Origin: Nitrososphaerales archaeon
GTDB lineage: Archaea > Thermoproteota > Nitrososphaeria > Conexivisphaerales > Conexivisphaeraceae
Direction of reading: 5' to 3'
DNA length: 35,948 nucleotides
Assembly: GCA_023256385.1 (NCBI GenBank)
Contig: JAGDXL010000006.1
Coordinates: 1-35,948 of the forward strand
Below the pieces are notes generated by a model. It saw only the letters and a program-made list of their open reading frames with translations, was not told the DNA's origin and did no database searches. The translations under genes and the position numbers were made by a program. Numbering within the stretch: the stretch's first letter is position 1; every line of letters starts with the position of its first letter. Shown piece by piece: positions 1 to 8,598 of the stretch.

Positions 1-45
1 GGAAGCTCCGAGGCTTCAGCTGAGGAGCAGCTCGCCGTTTCGTTT
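1..45 (+). mobile_element. Right-end / C-terminal coding fragment of a TnpB-like (IS200/IS605-type) element, copy 1, truncated by window start
   Basis: Identical over 45 nt to 19226-19270. Two tandem hairpins: GAAGC(TCCGAG)GCTTC and AGCTG(AGGAG)CAGCT. Encodes [15 protein letters not shown] in frame, the same as the C-terminal part of the TnpB-like remnant at 19025. Confidence 0.55.
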
Positions 46-66
46 GGGCCGTGGCGTTGCGGGGCA

Positions 67-339
67 ATGCCCAAGACAACGGTGGACCTCTCGGTTGAGC
101 TGGGGAATCGGAGGGTCGCGGAATCCATACTCGCGGCGCTTGCGCCTGATAATGTGAACCTGCCGGACGGGATGGAGCTCCATATGCGCGTGGAGTCCAC
201 CAAGCTGCACGTGATAATTTCATGCGACATCGAGCGCGCTGACACGCTTGCCGCGACTGTTGATGAGGTGCTCGGGCACGTGCGCTTGGCACTTGCGGCG
301 GAGTCATCCGTCGGTCATATTCATAATTCAGTCACCTAG
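67..339 (+). CDS. pcc1: KEOPS complex subunit Pcc1 (CTAG/Pcc1 family)
   Basis: 90 aa; VDLSVELGNRRVAESILAALAPDN...LHVIISCDIERADTLAATVDEVLGHVRLA is typical of Pcc1; located next to the S3Ae gene. Confidence 0.8.
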   Translation: MPKTTVDLSVELGNRRVAESILAALAPDNVNLPDGMELHMRVESTKLHVIISCDIERADTLAATVDEVLGHVRLALAAESSVGHIHNSVT

Positions 340-411
340 ATATCGACCGAACGCGGAGAAATGGGGCCATAAACATTTATTAACGCAGCAGAAGGGCTAC
401 CCACGTCGCAA

Positions 412-1065
412 TTGTCTGCCAAGCAGAAGCGCGAGAAGATCTGGTTGACCGTGTACGCGCCTCCCTATTTCGGGGGGAGTCCAATAGCATCAATACCCGT
501 AACCCGTCCCGAATCTGCCATAGGTCGCGTCATAGAGGTAACATTGTATGATCTTCTCAAGCTAGATCCATCGCAATACGTCATAAAGCTGTATTTCCAG
601 GTGGAGAAGGTAGAGGGAGAGAGCGCGTACACTAGGTACAAGGGGCATGAGTACACAGTGGAGTACCTGAACAGCCTGATACGGCGTGGCACATCGATGG
701 TGAACCTGATACATGACTACAGGACAAAGGACGGGCTGGACCTCAGGGTCTACGCAGTGGTCTTCACGCAATATCGCATAAACACCTCGCGCAAGCATGC
801 GATAAGGCAGATAGCACACGAGGTACTCCAGGCGCGCATACCAGAGATGACGCTGGGCCAGTACGCACAGGAGGCAGTCCTCGGGAAGCTGGCATCAGAA
901 ATATACAACGAGGCGAAGAAGGTCACCGTGCTCAGGCACGCTGGAATCAAGAAGACAAAGCTGCTGACGAAGTTGGAGGATCGGCCACCTCTGGAGCTTC
1001 CATATCAGGTCCAGGGCGAATCCAGTCCGCCCACCCCGCAGGAGCCCGTGAGCCCGGAACAGTAG
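412..1065 (+). CDS. rps3ae: 30S ribosomal protein S3Ae (eS1), TTG start
   Basis: KIWLTVYAPPYFGGSPIASIPVTRPESAIGRVIEVTLYDLLKLDPSQ... matches the archaeal S3Ae family. Confidence 0.93.
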   Translation: MSAKQKREKIWLTVYAPPYFGGSPIASIPVTRPESAIGRVIEVTLYDLLKLDPSQYVIKLYFQVEKVEGESAYTRYKGHEYTVEYLNSLIRRGTSMVNLIHDYRTKDGLDLRVYAVVFTQYRINTSRKHAIRQIAHEVLQARIPEMTLGQYAQEAVLGKLASEIYNEAKKVTVLRHAGIKKTKLLTKLEDRPPLELPYQVQGESSPPTPQEPVSPEQ

Positions 1066-1124
1066 GATGCGTGGCCTGAAAGCCTACCCTGAGGAGTGCT
1101 GGCAATATAGCGCAGGTCCCGCGC

Positions 1125-2330
1125 TCATCTCCTCTGGGCGGTCGCGACGATCTTTATCACGTCGTTGTTCTTCAGCACATGGTCGGCGCCGATGCGCATC
1201 TTCCTCCGGACATCCACCGCGTGGAGAAACGTCTCCCCGAGCTCCGTGTGTACCCTGTAGGCGAGATCCCTGGCGCTGGATCCCCTGCGCACTAAGTACG
1301 CATCCGGCAGCACATGCCCATCTTTGTCGGATAACCGCTCCTCATCCTCCACCGGGTACACGACTATCATATCCAATAGCTCAAACACGGCGGCGTTCAG
1401 CGCCTGCTGAACCCCGGTCCCTCCAAACACCTTCAGCACTTTCTCCCTGATGTACCTGAGCGCCCTCCCTTGTTCCGGGCTCACGGTGACTCCCTCGACC
1501 TCCTCGAAGTCGCCATCCCCGGGCCTGTACCTTATGAGTCCCTGTTTCGCTGCCTTCCTCAGCGCGAGCTCGGATATCGCGGACGTTGGCACTACCTTGA
1601 GGCCGGTCCCGCGGAGCCTCTCCAGGTTCCTCGCGGCGGCCGGCAGGTCCACCTTATTCGCCGCTATTAGCATGGGCTTGGCCAGGACGCGCAGTTCGTG
1701 CACGAATTCGTCCAGATGGTCGGACCAGCTGTGCGACGGCTTGCCCAGAAGCCCTATCCTGCCCAGCGCCTCCCTGATGTCCTTCGAGGTTATCCCGAGG
1801 CCGCTGAGCCTCTTCTCCAGCTCGCCCAGCGCCTCCTTGGAGTCTTGGATCCTGGTGACGCGCGGCCAGTCCTTCTCCAGTATTCCCCTCATCCAGAGCT
1901 CGTATTCGCGCGCTACGAACTCCACGTCCACGACCGGATCATGCGATCCTGGATCCACGATCCTGCCCTCCTCGTCGGTTGAACCCGATGCATCGACGAC
2001 GTGTATTATTGCGTCGGCCCTCCTCACGTCGTCGAGGAACTTGTTGCCCAGGCCTAGCCCCCTCGCCGCGCCCGGTATGAGCCCCGCCACGTCTATGAGC
2101 TTTATCGGGATGTACCTGATCCCATCTAGGCACATGGAGTTCACCGGATCATCCTTCACGCCCAGCTCCCTGCAGACGCATGGTGAGGACACGTAGGCAA
2201 CTCCGACGTTAGGCTCCACAGTGGTGAACGGATAATTCGCGATCGCCACGTCGACTAGCGTTGCGGCTGAGAAGAACGTCGACTTACCACTGTTCGGCTT
2301 CCCTATGAGCCCTATCGATACTTGTTCCAT
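1125..2330 (-). CDS. OBG/YchF-family redox-regulated GTPase with C-terminal TGS domain
   Basis: IGLIGKPNSGKSTFFSAATL (P-loop), LIDVAGLIPGAARGLGLGNKFLDD, ANKVD. Start trimmed to MEQVSIGLIGKP (ATG at 2328-2330 on the minus strand). Confidence 0.93.
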   Translation of the reverse strand: MEQVSIGLIGKPNSGKSTFFSAATLVDVAIANYPFTTVEPNVGVAYVSSPCVCRELGVKDDPVNSMCLDGIRYIPIKLIDVAGLIPGAARGLGLGNKFLDDVRRADAIIHVVDASGSTDEEGRIVDPGSHDPVVDVEFVAREYELWMRGILEKDWPRVTRIQDSKEALGELEKRLSGLGITSKDIREALGRIGLLGKPSHSWSDHLDEFVHELRVLAKPMLIAANKVDLPAAARNLERLRGTGLKVVPTSAISELALRKAAKQGLIRYRPGDGDFEEVEGVTVSPEQGRALRYIREKVLKVFGGTGVQQALNAAVFELLDMIVVYPVEDEERLSDKDGHVLPDAYLVRRGSSARDLAYRVHTELGETFLHAVDVRRKMRIGADHVLKNNDVIKIVATAQRR

Positions 2331-2450
2331 CGGCGCACCACCCGCGGGCCCGCTGGCCCATGCACGCGGGTTGGGCGATCCGGACACACTTAAACACATC
2401 CATGGCCCCGCATCGATGCGTGGCGCTAGCTAAAAATACACGGCCTACCA

Positions 2451-3398
2451 GTGCCCTGCGGCTTGACGGTTAAGGTTCTGATAACGGATGAGGTCGACGA
2501 GGCCGGCGTGGACATGCTGCGTAGCGCCGGCTTTGATGTCAGGTATTCCCCGGGAATGGGGAAGGATGAACTCCTGGGGGTCATCGAGCAGTACCACGTC
2601 CTGATAGTCAGGAGCAGGACCAAGGTCACCAAGGACGTCATAGAGCGTGGGCGCAACTTGGTGGTCATAGGGAGATCCGGCGTTGGGCTGGACAACATAG
2701 ATGTGGAGGCAGCGCGCACACGTGGGATAGAGGTAGTTAACTCGCCCGAGGCGCTCACGAACTCGACGGCGGAGCTCGCCCTCGGCCTGATGCTCGCGGC
2801 AGCTAGGAAGATAGCCTACACACACCAGCAGCTGAGCTCCGGCAAATGGGCGAAGGAGGAGTCCATGGGCTATGAGCTGTACGGCAAGACCCTTGGCATA
2901 ATAGGATTCGGAAGGATAGGCAGGAGGCTGGCCGAGCTCGCCAGCTGCATGGGCATGAGCATATTGGCGTACGACGTGGTGAAGCCGCCGGAGGACGCCC
3001 TAAGGAAGGTGGGCGCCAAGCTGGTGAGCCTCGAAGAACTCTTCGCCGGATCCGACTTCATATCCATCCACGTGACCCTGACGCCTCAGACAAAGGGCAT
3101 GATAGGCGAGCCGCTGCTCAGGAGAGCCAAGAGGAACGCGATAATAGTGAACACGTCAAGGGGCGAAGTCTTCGACACTCAGTCACTCGTGAAGGCCCTG
3201 GAGTCCGGCTGGATAGCTGGCGCCGCGCTCGACGTCTACGACAAGGAACCCCCGGAGCCGGGATCCAAGTTGCTCACGCTCCCCAATGTCGTACACACAC
3301 CTCACATAGGCGCGCAGACCTACGAGGCCCAGAGGAAGTCCATAACGATGTTGGCCGAAAAGATAATAAGCATAATCAAGTCGAAGGGCCTAAGCTGA
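2451..3398 (+). CDS. serA: D-3-phosphoglycerate dehydrogenase / 2-hydroxyacid dehydrogenase
   Basis: KVLITDEVDEAGVDMLRSAGFDV..., GKTLGIIGFGRIGRRLA Rossmann motif, NTSRGEVFDTQSLVKAL, TPHIGAQT. Confidence 0.9.
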   Translation: MPCGLTVKVLITDEVDEAGVDMLRSAGFDVRYSPGMGKDELLGVIEQYHVLIVRSRTKVTKDVIERGRNLVVIGRSGVGLDNIDVEAARTRGIEVVNSPEALTNSTAELALGLMLAAARKIAYTHQQLSSGKWAKEESMGYELYGKTLGIIGFGRIGRRLAELASCMGMSILAYDVVKPPEDALRKVGAKLVSLEELFAGSDFISIHVTLTPQTKGMIGEPLLRRAKRNAIIVNTSRGEVFDTQSLVKALESGWIAGAALDVYDKEPPEPGSKLLTLPNVVHTPHIGAQTYEAQRKSITMLAEKIISIIKSKGLS

Positions 3399-3404
3399 CG
3401 GAAA

Positions 3405-3869
3405 ATGGGCGTATACCAGCAGTTGAACGAGACCTGGCACAGATTCTACTCCGAGAGATCTCAGGAGCTGAAGGAAAAGCTCGTTGAGTGGAGAAGGGAG
3501 CCCAGGGTCCTGCGCGTGGATAGGCCGACGCGCTTGGACAAGGCCAGGAGGGTCGGTTACCGGGCGAAGCAGGGAATAATAGTGGTCCGCGCTAGGGTGC
3601 CGAAGGGCGGCATGCGGAGGAAGAGGCCGAACTCCGGCAGGCGCCAGAAGGCGCTCGGAACCGTCAGGATAAAGGGCAAGTACAGCTCCAGAGATGTCGC
3701 GGAGAATCGTGCGAAGGAGATGTTCCCGAACATGGAGGTCCTGGGGTCCTACTATCTGGCTGAGGATGGTAGATACTACTGGTACGAGGTGGTGATGGTC
3801 GATCCGAGCCATCCCTCGATAGCCGACGATCCAAAGTTTCGGAGAGTCCTCGGCTCAAGGATGGATTGA
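3405..3869 (+). CDS. rpl15e: 50S ribosomal protein L15e
   Basis: MGVYQQLNETWHRFYSERSQELKEKLVEWRREPRVLRVDRPTRLDKARRVGYRAKQGIIVVRARV. Confidence 0.96.
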   Translation: MGVYQQLNETWHRFYSERSQELKEKLVEWRREPRVLRVDRPTRLDKARRVGYRAKQGIIVVRARVPKGGMRRKRPNSGRRQKALGTVRIKGKYSSRDVAENRAKEMFPNMEVLGSYYLAEDGRYYWYEVVMVDPSHPSIADDPKFRRVLGSRMD

Positions 3870-4495
3870 GCATGTGCGCTGCGCTTCCCGCGCACGAGCG
3901 CTCCCTGTTGAAGGCAATATTCGTAGGCAGGCTTAAGGGCGCACGTTCGGATGCCGCGGAGCTCTCGAAGGTCCTGGGGCTTCCCGAGGAGCTGGTCTCT
4001 GGCTGGCTTTCGTCCCTCGAGTCGAGGGGGCTCGTGCGCGGAGGCGCTGCGGGGTACGTGCTGACCGACGCGGGCAGATCCGCGATAAATGTCGTCCTGA
4101 CCGGCGGCGTCTTCGACGTCATACATCCGGGCCACGTATACACGCTCAGGGCGGCCGCCGCCCTGGGCGACGTGCTGGTCGTCGTGGTCGCCCGCGACTC
4201 CACGGTCGAGAGGAACAAGGGCCGTCCCCCGCTACACGGCGAGGACCTGAGGTTGATGCTGGTCTCGGCGCTCAAGCCCGTGGACATCGCAGTGCTGGGC
4301 AGCACTGGTGACATCATGGACACCGTGGAGCTCGTCAGGCCCGACGTGATAGCCCTTGGCTACGATCAGATCCACACGGAGGACTCCCTGATCAGTGCAG
4401 GCGCATCCAGGGGATTGAGGTTCAGGGTCGTCCGGCTCGACAGCCCCTACCCTGACATAAAGACCAGCGCAATAAGGTCAAAGCTTGGAATCTGA
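3866..4495 (+). CDS. N-terminal winged-helix-like domain fused to cytidylyltransferase (FAD synthase RibL-like)
   Basis: N-terminal ~70 aa HTH-like (SDAAELSKVLGLPEELVSGWLSSLESRGLVRGGAAGYVLTDAGR), then VVLTGGVFDVIHPGHVYTLRAAAALGD, a nucleotidyltransferase HxGH motif. Confidence 0.85.
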   Translation: MSMCAALPAHERSLLKAIFVGRLKGARSDAAELSKVLGLPEELVSGWLSSLESRGLVRGGAAGYVLTDAGRSAINVVLTGGVFDVIHPGHVYTLRAAAALGDVLVVVVARDSTVERNKGRPPLHGEDLRLMLVSALKPVDIAVLGSTGDIMDTVELVRPDVIALGYDQIHTEDSLISAGASRGLRFRVVRLDSPYPDIKTSAIRSKLGI

Positions 4496-4531
4496 AGCGA
4501 AAGTTCACTCGATAAAGCATGAGCGCGATCG

Positions 4532-5155
4532 CTAGCGGCACTTTATGCTGGCCTCCGTCAGAACCTTGACGGCGTCGTCCAGCACCATCTTCGCGACGTC
4601 AACTTTTCTCTTTATCCCCGCGGCCGACCTATCGTAGATGGCCATGTGCGCCACCTTCGAGTACGCATCGTCCGCGACCTGCAGTATCCTCTCCGCCTCC
4701 TCCAGATTTCCGGCGCGCACGCGATCGTAGATCAACCTGCGGCACTCGCCGATTGCATCCAGGACGCCGAGCACATACGATCTGGGATCAACGCCCAGCT
4801 CGACGACGCCCCTTATGGCCCTATCAAACGCCACATCGTGGAAGACGTTTGCCTCCACGTACTCGGACTCCACCGGCAGCACGTACTTCAGGAGATCCGA
4901 TTCTGCGCGGCTTCTCATAGACCGCAGTATCCTCCCCGCCTCCTCCAGCTTCTCCTTGGCGCGCCCCTCATCACCCGCGTGTACGCTTGCGATAGCCCTC
5001 CTTATGGCGAGCATAGCATCCCTGCCGTCCTTGAGGAGCGCCTCCCTAGCCTCCTCGATCCTTCTGAGTTCGGCCTCTACTCCATCAGCTATCGTGGGAT
5101 CTAGGAGGTGCACCAAGAACTCTCGGCCTCTCTCAGAAGGTGATGCTCCTCTCAT
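4532..5155 (-). CDS. Translin-family protein
   Basis: Helical protein: EAREALLKDGRDAMLAIRRAIASVHAG...LGVLDAIGECRRLIYDRVRAGNLEEAERILQVADDAYSKVAHM. Start MRGASPSERGREFL overlaps the psmB stop region. Confidence 0.75.
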   Translation of the reverse strand: MRGASPSERGREFLVHLLDPTIADGVEAELRRIEEAREALLKDGRDAMLAIRRAIASVHAGDEGRAKEKLEEAGRILRSMRSRAESDLLKYVLPVESEYVEANVFHDVAFDRAIRGVVELGVDPRSYVLGVLDAIGECRRLIYDRVRAGNLEEAERILQVADDAYSKVAHMAIYDRSAAGIKRKVDVAKMVLDDAVKVLTEASIKCR

Positions 5156-5738
5156 CGAATCCGGATTTCCTGACGACGAGCACGTCCACGCCGTCCCCGC
5201 TGGCCGCATCGCGCAATATGGCGGATTTTATGGCGCGAATTGCCAGGTCCACGGCGGCCTCGGCGTCCATGCCATCCTTGTAGCCGGCCTCCACTAAGCT
5301 TATCGCGGTCTCTGCGCCAGTCCCCACGGCCGCATACTTATCCGGTATCACCGATCCGAGCGGATCCAATACGTAGATCTCCGGCGCGTCGCCATCTCCC
5401 ACCCCTCCAAGTATAACCTGCGTGAGCATGGGGGCCATCCTCTGCTCGTACATTATAACGCCCATCAGCTTGGCGACTGACCTGGGGGTGACCGACCTGA
5501 GCTCGTCCACCTCCTTCAATTTAACCATGGACTGCACGTACCTCACGAGCACCTGCATGTCGCCTATCATGCCGGCGAACGCCGCGCCCACTCTATCAGT
5601 TATGCGGAAGACCTTCTTACCGCTCCTGCTCACTATGAAGTTACCATATGCGAAGCGTTTCTCCGCTGCTAGGACTACTCCATCGTTGAACGCTATACCC
5701 ACGGCTGTGGCTCCCGGGATGATAGATTCTATACCCAT
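5133..5738 (-). CDS. psmB: Proteasome beta subunit paralogue lacking the N-terminal catalytic Thr (GATAVGI instead of GTTTVGL)
   Basis: MGIESIIPGATAVGIAFNDGVVLAAEKRFAYGNFIVSRSGKKVFRITDRVGAAFAGMIGDMQ; beta fold landmarks and the aligned Lys33 are kept. Confidence 0.88.
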   Translation of the reverse strand: MGIESIIPGATAVGIAFNDGVVLAAEKRFAYGNFIVSRSGKKVFRITDRVGAAFAGMIGDMQVLVRYVQSMVKLKEVDELRSVTPRSVAKLMGVIMYEQRMAPMLTQVILGGVGDGDAPEIYVLDPLGSVIPDKYAAVGTGAETAISLVEAGYKDGMDAEAAVDLAIRAIKSAILRDAASGDGVDVLVVRKSGFDERSITF

Positions 5739-5852
5739 ACGTCCACCGCTGCCTTTCCTGAATATTAAGCATTCTGCCTCTATCAGTCCACGCACCTTGG
5801 GCCGGCATTGCGCGGGCTAACGTTATTAAACGGCGATCTACGAGCGCGACAC

Positions 5853-6365
5853 GTGCGCACCGGTATATTCGTGGGCAGGTTCCAGCCGTTCCACAAGGGC
5901 CATCTCGAGGCTGTCCGGTACGCGCTCGGCAGGGTTGATCGCCTCGTGATAGTCATAGGAAGTGCGCAGAGGAACTACGAGCCGCGCAATCCGTTCACCC
6001 TCGGCGAGAGAATTGAGATGATCTGGAGAGTGCTGAGGGCAGAGGGCCTGCTCGACCGCGTCCTGATAGTGCCAGTCCAGGACGTGGAGAACCATGCTAC
6101 TTGGGTGAAGTTCGTGGAGGCATCGGTTCCCGAATTCTCCCACGTGTTCTCCAACGATCCGCTCACGCTCGAGCTCTTCCGCGCCGAGGGCTACGACGCG
6201 GCTGAGGTCCCCCTGCTGAATCGTCCACTCTACATGGCGACTGAGGTCAGGCAGCGGATGGCCAACGGCGGGAATTGGGAGGATCTGGTGCCATCCCCGG
6301 TCGCGGAATATCTGAAGGAAATTGGCGGCGTGGACAGGGTGCGGCGCATATTGGGTGCGGAGTGA
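5853..6365 (+). CDS. Nicotinamide-nucleotide adenylyltransferase (archaeal NadM type)
   Basis: GIFVGRFQPFHKGHLEAVRYALGRVDRLVIVIGSAQRNYEPRNPFTLGERIEMI. GTG start placed downstream of the TATA-like GTTATTAAACGG at about 5822. Confidence 0.93.
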   Translation: MRTGIFVGRFQPFHKGHLEAVRYALGRVDRLVIVIGSAQRNYEPRNPFTLGERIEMIWRVLRAEGLLDRVLIVPVQDVENHATWVKFVEASVPEFSHVFSNDPLTLELFRAEGYDAAEVPLLNRPLYMATEVRQRMANGGNWEDLVPSPVAEYLKEIGGVDRVRRILGAE

Positions 6366-6475
6366 GCGCCTGTTTACCGCGCGGTGCCTGGACAGGATGC
6401 CTCGTTCACGTTCGACGGCAATCCGCGCCGTCTGGGAAGACTTTTAAGTATAGCTCCCTCCAGCACGCGGTTGGA

Positions 6476-7669
6476 ATGCCGGAGAATGGCTCGTTCTACC
6501 CCAGGCACAAGCTGGTGATGCTGCCGGGTCCCACCAACGTGCCAGAGCGGATACTCTTGGCCATGGCAAGGCCCATGATAAACCACAGGGGACCCGAGTT
6601 CCATCAGCTCTATGATGGGATAATAAGGAAATCTCGTGAGGTTTTCAAGACGAAGGACGGCGAGATAGCCGTGGTCTCCGCCTCCGGAACCGGCGGCGTC
6701 GAGGCCGCAGCGCTCAACGTCGTGAAGCCGGGCGACAAGGTCGTCGTGCCGGTGTTCGGCGAGTTCGGTGAGAGGATCGTGGAGCACGTGAAGCGCGCAG
6801 GGGGCGACGTGGTTGAGGTCAGGTCTCCATACGGAACTGCGCCCGAGCCCGCCGAGGTCGAGCGGGCGGTGAAGTCCGCCGGCAAGGTGAAGGCTCTCTT
6901 CGTCGTCTACAACGACACGTCGCCCGGCGTCACCTACAGGTGGCTGAAGGACGTGTCGAGGATCGCCAAGGACGCCGGGGCGTTCGTGGTAGTGGACGCC
7001 ATATCGGTGTTCGGCGGCGACGAGCTGCCACAGGATGACTGGAAGCTCGACCTGGTGATAGCCGGTGCCCAGAAGTGCCTGAGCCTCCCTCCGGGCATAA
7101 CGCTTCTCTCCGTGAGCAAGGAGCTCAAGGACTACATATCGCGCAATCCCCCGTCATCGACTGTGTACTTCGACCTCAGCAAGTACTTCGAGTTCAACAA
7201 GAAACTGGAGATACCATTCACCCCAGCCATACCGATATTCTACGCGCTGGACGAATCACTCAACATGGTGCTCGAGGACGGGCTCGACAGGAGAATAGAG
7301 CGGCATCGCGTGGCTGCCATGGCCTACTACAAAGCGCTGGAGGCGGCCGGGCTGAAGCCGTTCGTCGAGCCGCGCGTCAGGTCGAACGTAGTAATAACCG
7401 TGGAGTATCCGCCCGGTGTGCAGGACGCGGCATTCAGGGACCTGCTGGACAAGGAATTCGGCGTGGTAGTGGCAGGTGGCTTCGGAAGTCTGAAGGGCAA
7501 GATATTCCGGATCGGCAACATGGGCGACATAAGTCCGATAAACGTCACGCAGACCCTGATGGGAATAGCCGGCGCGTTCTCGGAGCTAGGCGTGAAGGTC
7601 GACGCATCGGCAATGCTGGCCGCTGCCCATGATGAGCTCAAATCGCTCCTCTCTGGACAATCTTTATAA
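6476..7669 (+). CDS. Class V aminotransferase, alanine-glyoxylate / serine-pyruvate type
   Basis: KLVMLPGPTNVPERILLAMARPMINHRGPEFHQLYDGII, AGAQKCLSLPPGITLLSVS; start chosen downstream of promoter-like CTTTTAAGTATAG. Confidence 0.92.
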   Translation: MPENGSFYPRHKLVMLPGPTNVPERILLAMARPMINHRGPEFHQLYDGIIRKSREVFKTKDGEIAVVSASGTGGVEAAALNVVKPGDKVVVPVFGEFGERIVEHVKRAGGDVVEVRSPYGTAPEPAEVERAVKSAGKVKALFVVYNDTSPGVTYRWLKDVSRIAKDAGAFVVVDAISVFGGDELPQDDWKLDLVIAGAQKCLSLPPGITLLSVSKELKDYISRNPPSSTVYFDLSKYFEFNKKLEIPFTPAIPIFYALDESLNMVLEDGLDRRIERHRVAAMAYYKALEAAGLKPFVEPRVRSNVVITVEYPPGVQDAAFRDLLDKEFGVVVAGGFGSLKGKIFRIGNMGDISPINVTQTLMGIAGAFSELGVKVDASAMLAAAHDELKSLLSGQSL

Positions 7670-7698
7670 AATCACCAGATCATTCACGGCCGATCGCC

Positions 7699-8598
7699 TT
7701 GGATAAGGGCACACTGGTCTACATCAACTACACGCTCAGGGTGAAGGGCGAGGAGAAGCCGGTGGAGACCACCAGCGAGGAGGTCGCTAAGCAGTCCGGC
7801 GTACACAACCCCGAGATAAAGTACGAGCCGATGCTGGTCGCAGTCGGCGACCGGTGGGTGGTGCCCGGGCTCGATGACGCCCTGCTGCAGATGTCCGAGG
7901 GCGAGAAGCTCACGCTAGAGGTCCCGCCCGAGAAGGGATACGGCCAAAGGGATCCCTCCAAGATAAAACTGATCCCCCTCAGGAAGTTCGGCGAGAATGC
8001 CTCCAGGATACACGTCGGGGATCAGATAGACGTCGATGGGCAGATAGGCGTCGTGAGCTACATAGGATCCGGCAGGGTCGCCGTAGACTTCAACCACAGG
8101 TTGGCAGGAAGGACGCTCGTCTACGACGTCGAGGTAGTGAAGGTGCTCAAGGAGATCGAGGAGAAGGTCAGGGCTCTCGTGTCATATGCCCTCAGGATGC
8201 AAGAGAATGAGATAAAAACATCGGTTGATGGAGATTCCGCAACCGTCACGCTCCCTACCGACAAATACGAGGAAGGTGCATACTACATGAGGCGCATAGC
8301 CGCCAGCTACGTCTTCAAGTACGTGCCCACGATAAGGAAGCTCGTGTTCCAGGAAGTGTACGAGCGGACAGAGGAGAAGCCGACGGAGGGCGCAGCACAG
8401 GTCGAGGAAGCCCCTGCTCAGAAGGAGGAGGCGCAGGAGCAGAAGTCGTCCGCCGAGGGCGGATCAAAAGATAAGGAATCCGCCGATCAGACGCCCGCGG
8501 AGGAACCGGCCAGTGCGCCGAAGGGTAACAGGACCCGTAAGAGGTCCAGGTCCAGCTCTCAGGCCACTCCCAACTCATCTACGAGCGAGCAGGCCTGA
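7699..8598 (+). CDS. FKBP/SlyD-type peptidyl-prolyl cis-trans isomerase with low-complexity acidic/basic C-terminal tail
   Basis: GTLVYINYTLRVKGEEKPVETT...VVPGLDDALLQMSEGEKLTLEVPPEKGYGQRDPSKIKLIPLRKF; tail is E/A/K/S-rich. Confidence 0.93.
   Translation: MDKGTLVYINYTLRVKGEEKPVETTSEEVAKQSGVHNPEIKYEPMLVAVGDRWVVPGLDDALLQMSEGEKLTLEVPPEKGYGQRDPSKIKLIPLRKFGENASRIHVGDQIDVDGQIGVVSYIGSGRVAVDFNHRLAGRTLVYDVEVVKVLKEIEEKVRALVSYALRMQENEIKTSVDGDSATVTLPTDKYEEGAYYMRRIAASYVFKYVPTIRKLVFQEVYERTEEKPTEGAAQVEEAPAQKEEAQEQKSSAEGGSKDKESADQTPAEEPASAPKGNRTRKRSRSSSQATPNSSTSEQA

Noticed and set aside
16-210. Minus-strand ORFs 16..210 and 19241..19459 sharing the C-terminus KRNGELLLS
   Set aside because: The shared ending is only the antisense translation of the 45-nt repeat; no evidence of real coding.
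1450-2196. 248-aa plus-strand ORF antisense to the YchF GTPase
   Set aside because: Ser/Pro-rich low-complexity translation typical of antisense frames in GC-rich genes; the opposite strand has a clear conserved protein.
8340-8598. Low-complexity FKBP C-terminal tail as a possible repeat element
   Set aside because: No exact repeat unit; an E/A/K/S-rich tail is common in archaeal FKBPs and remains in frame to the stop.
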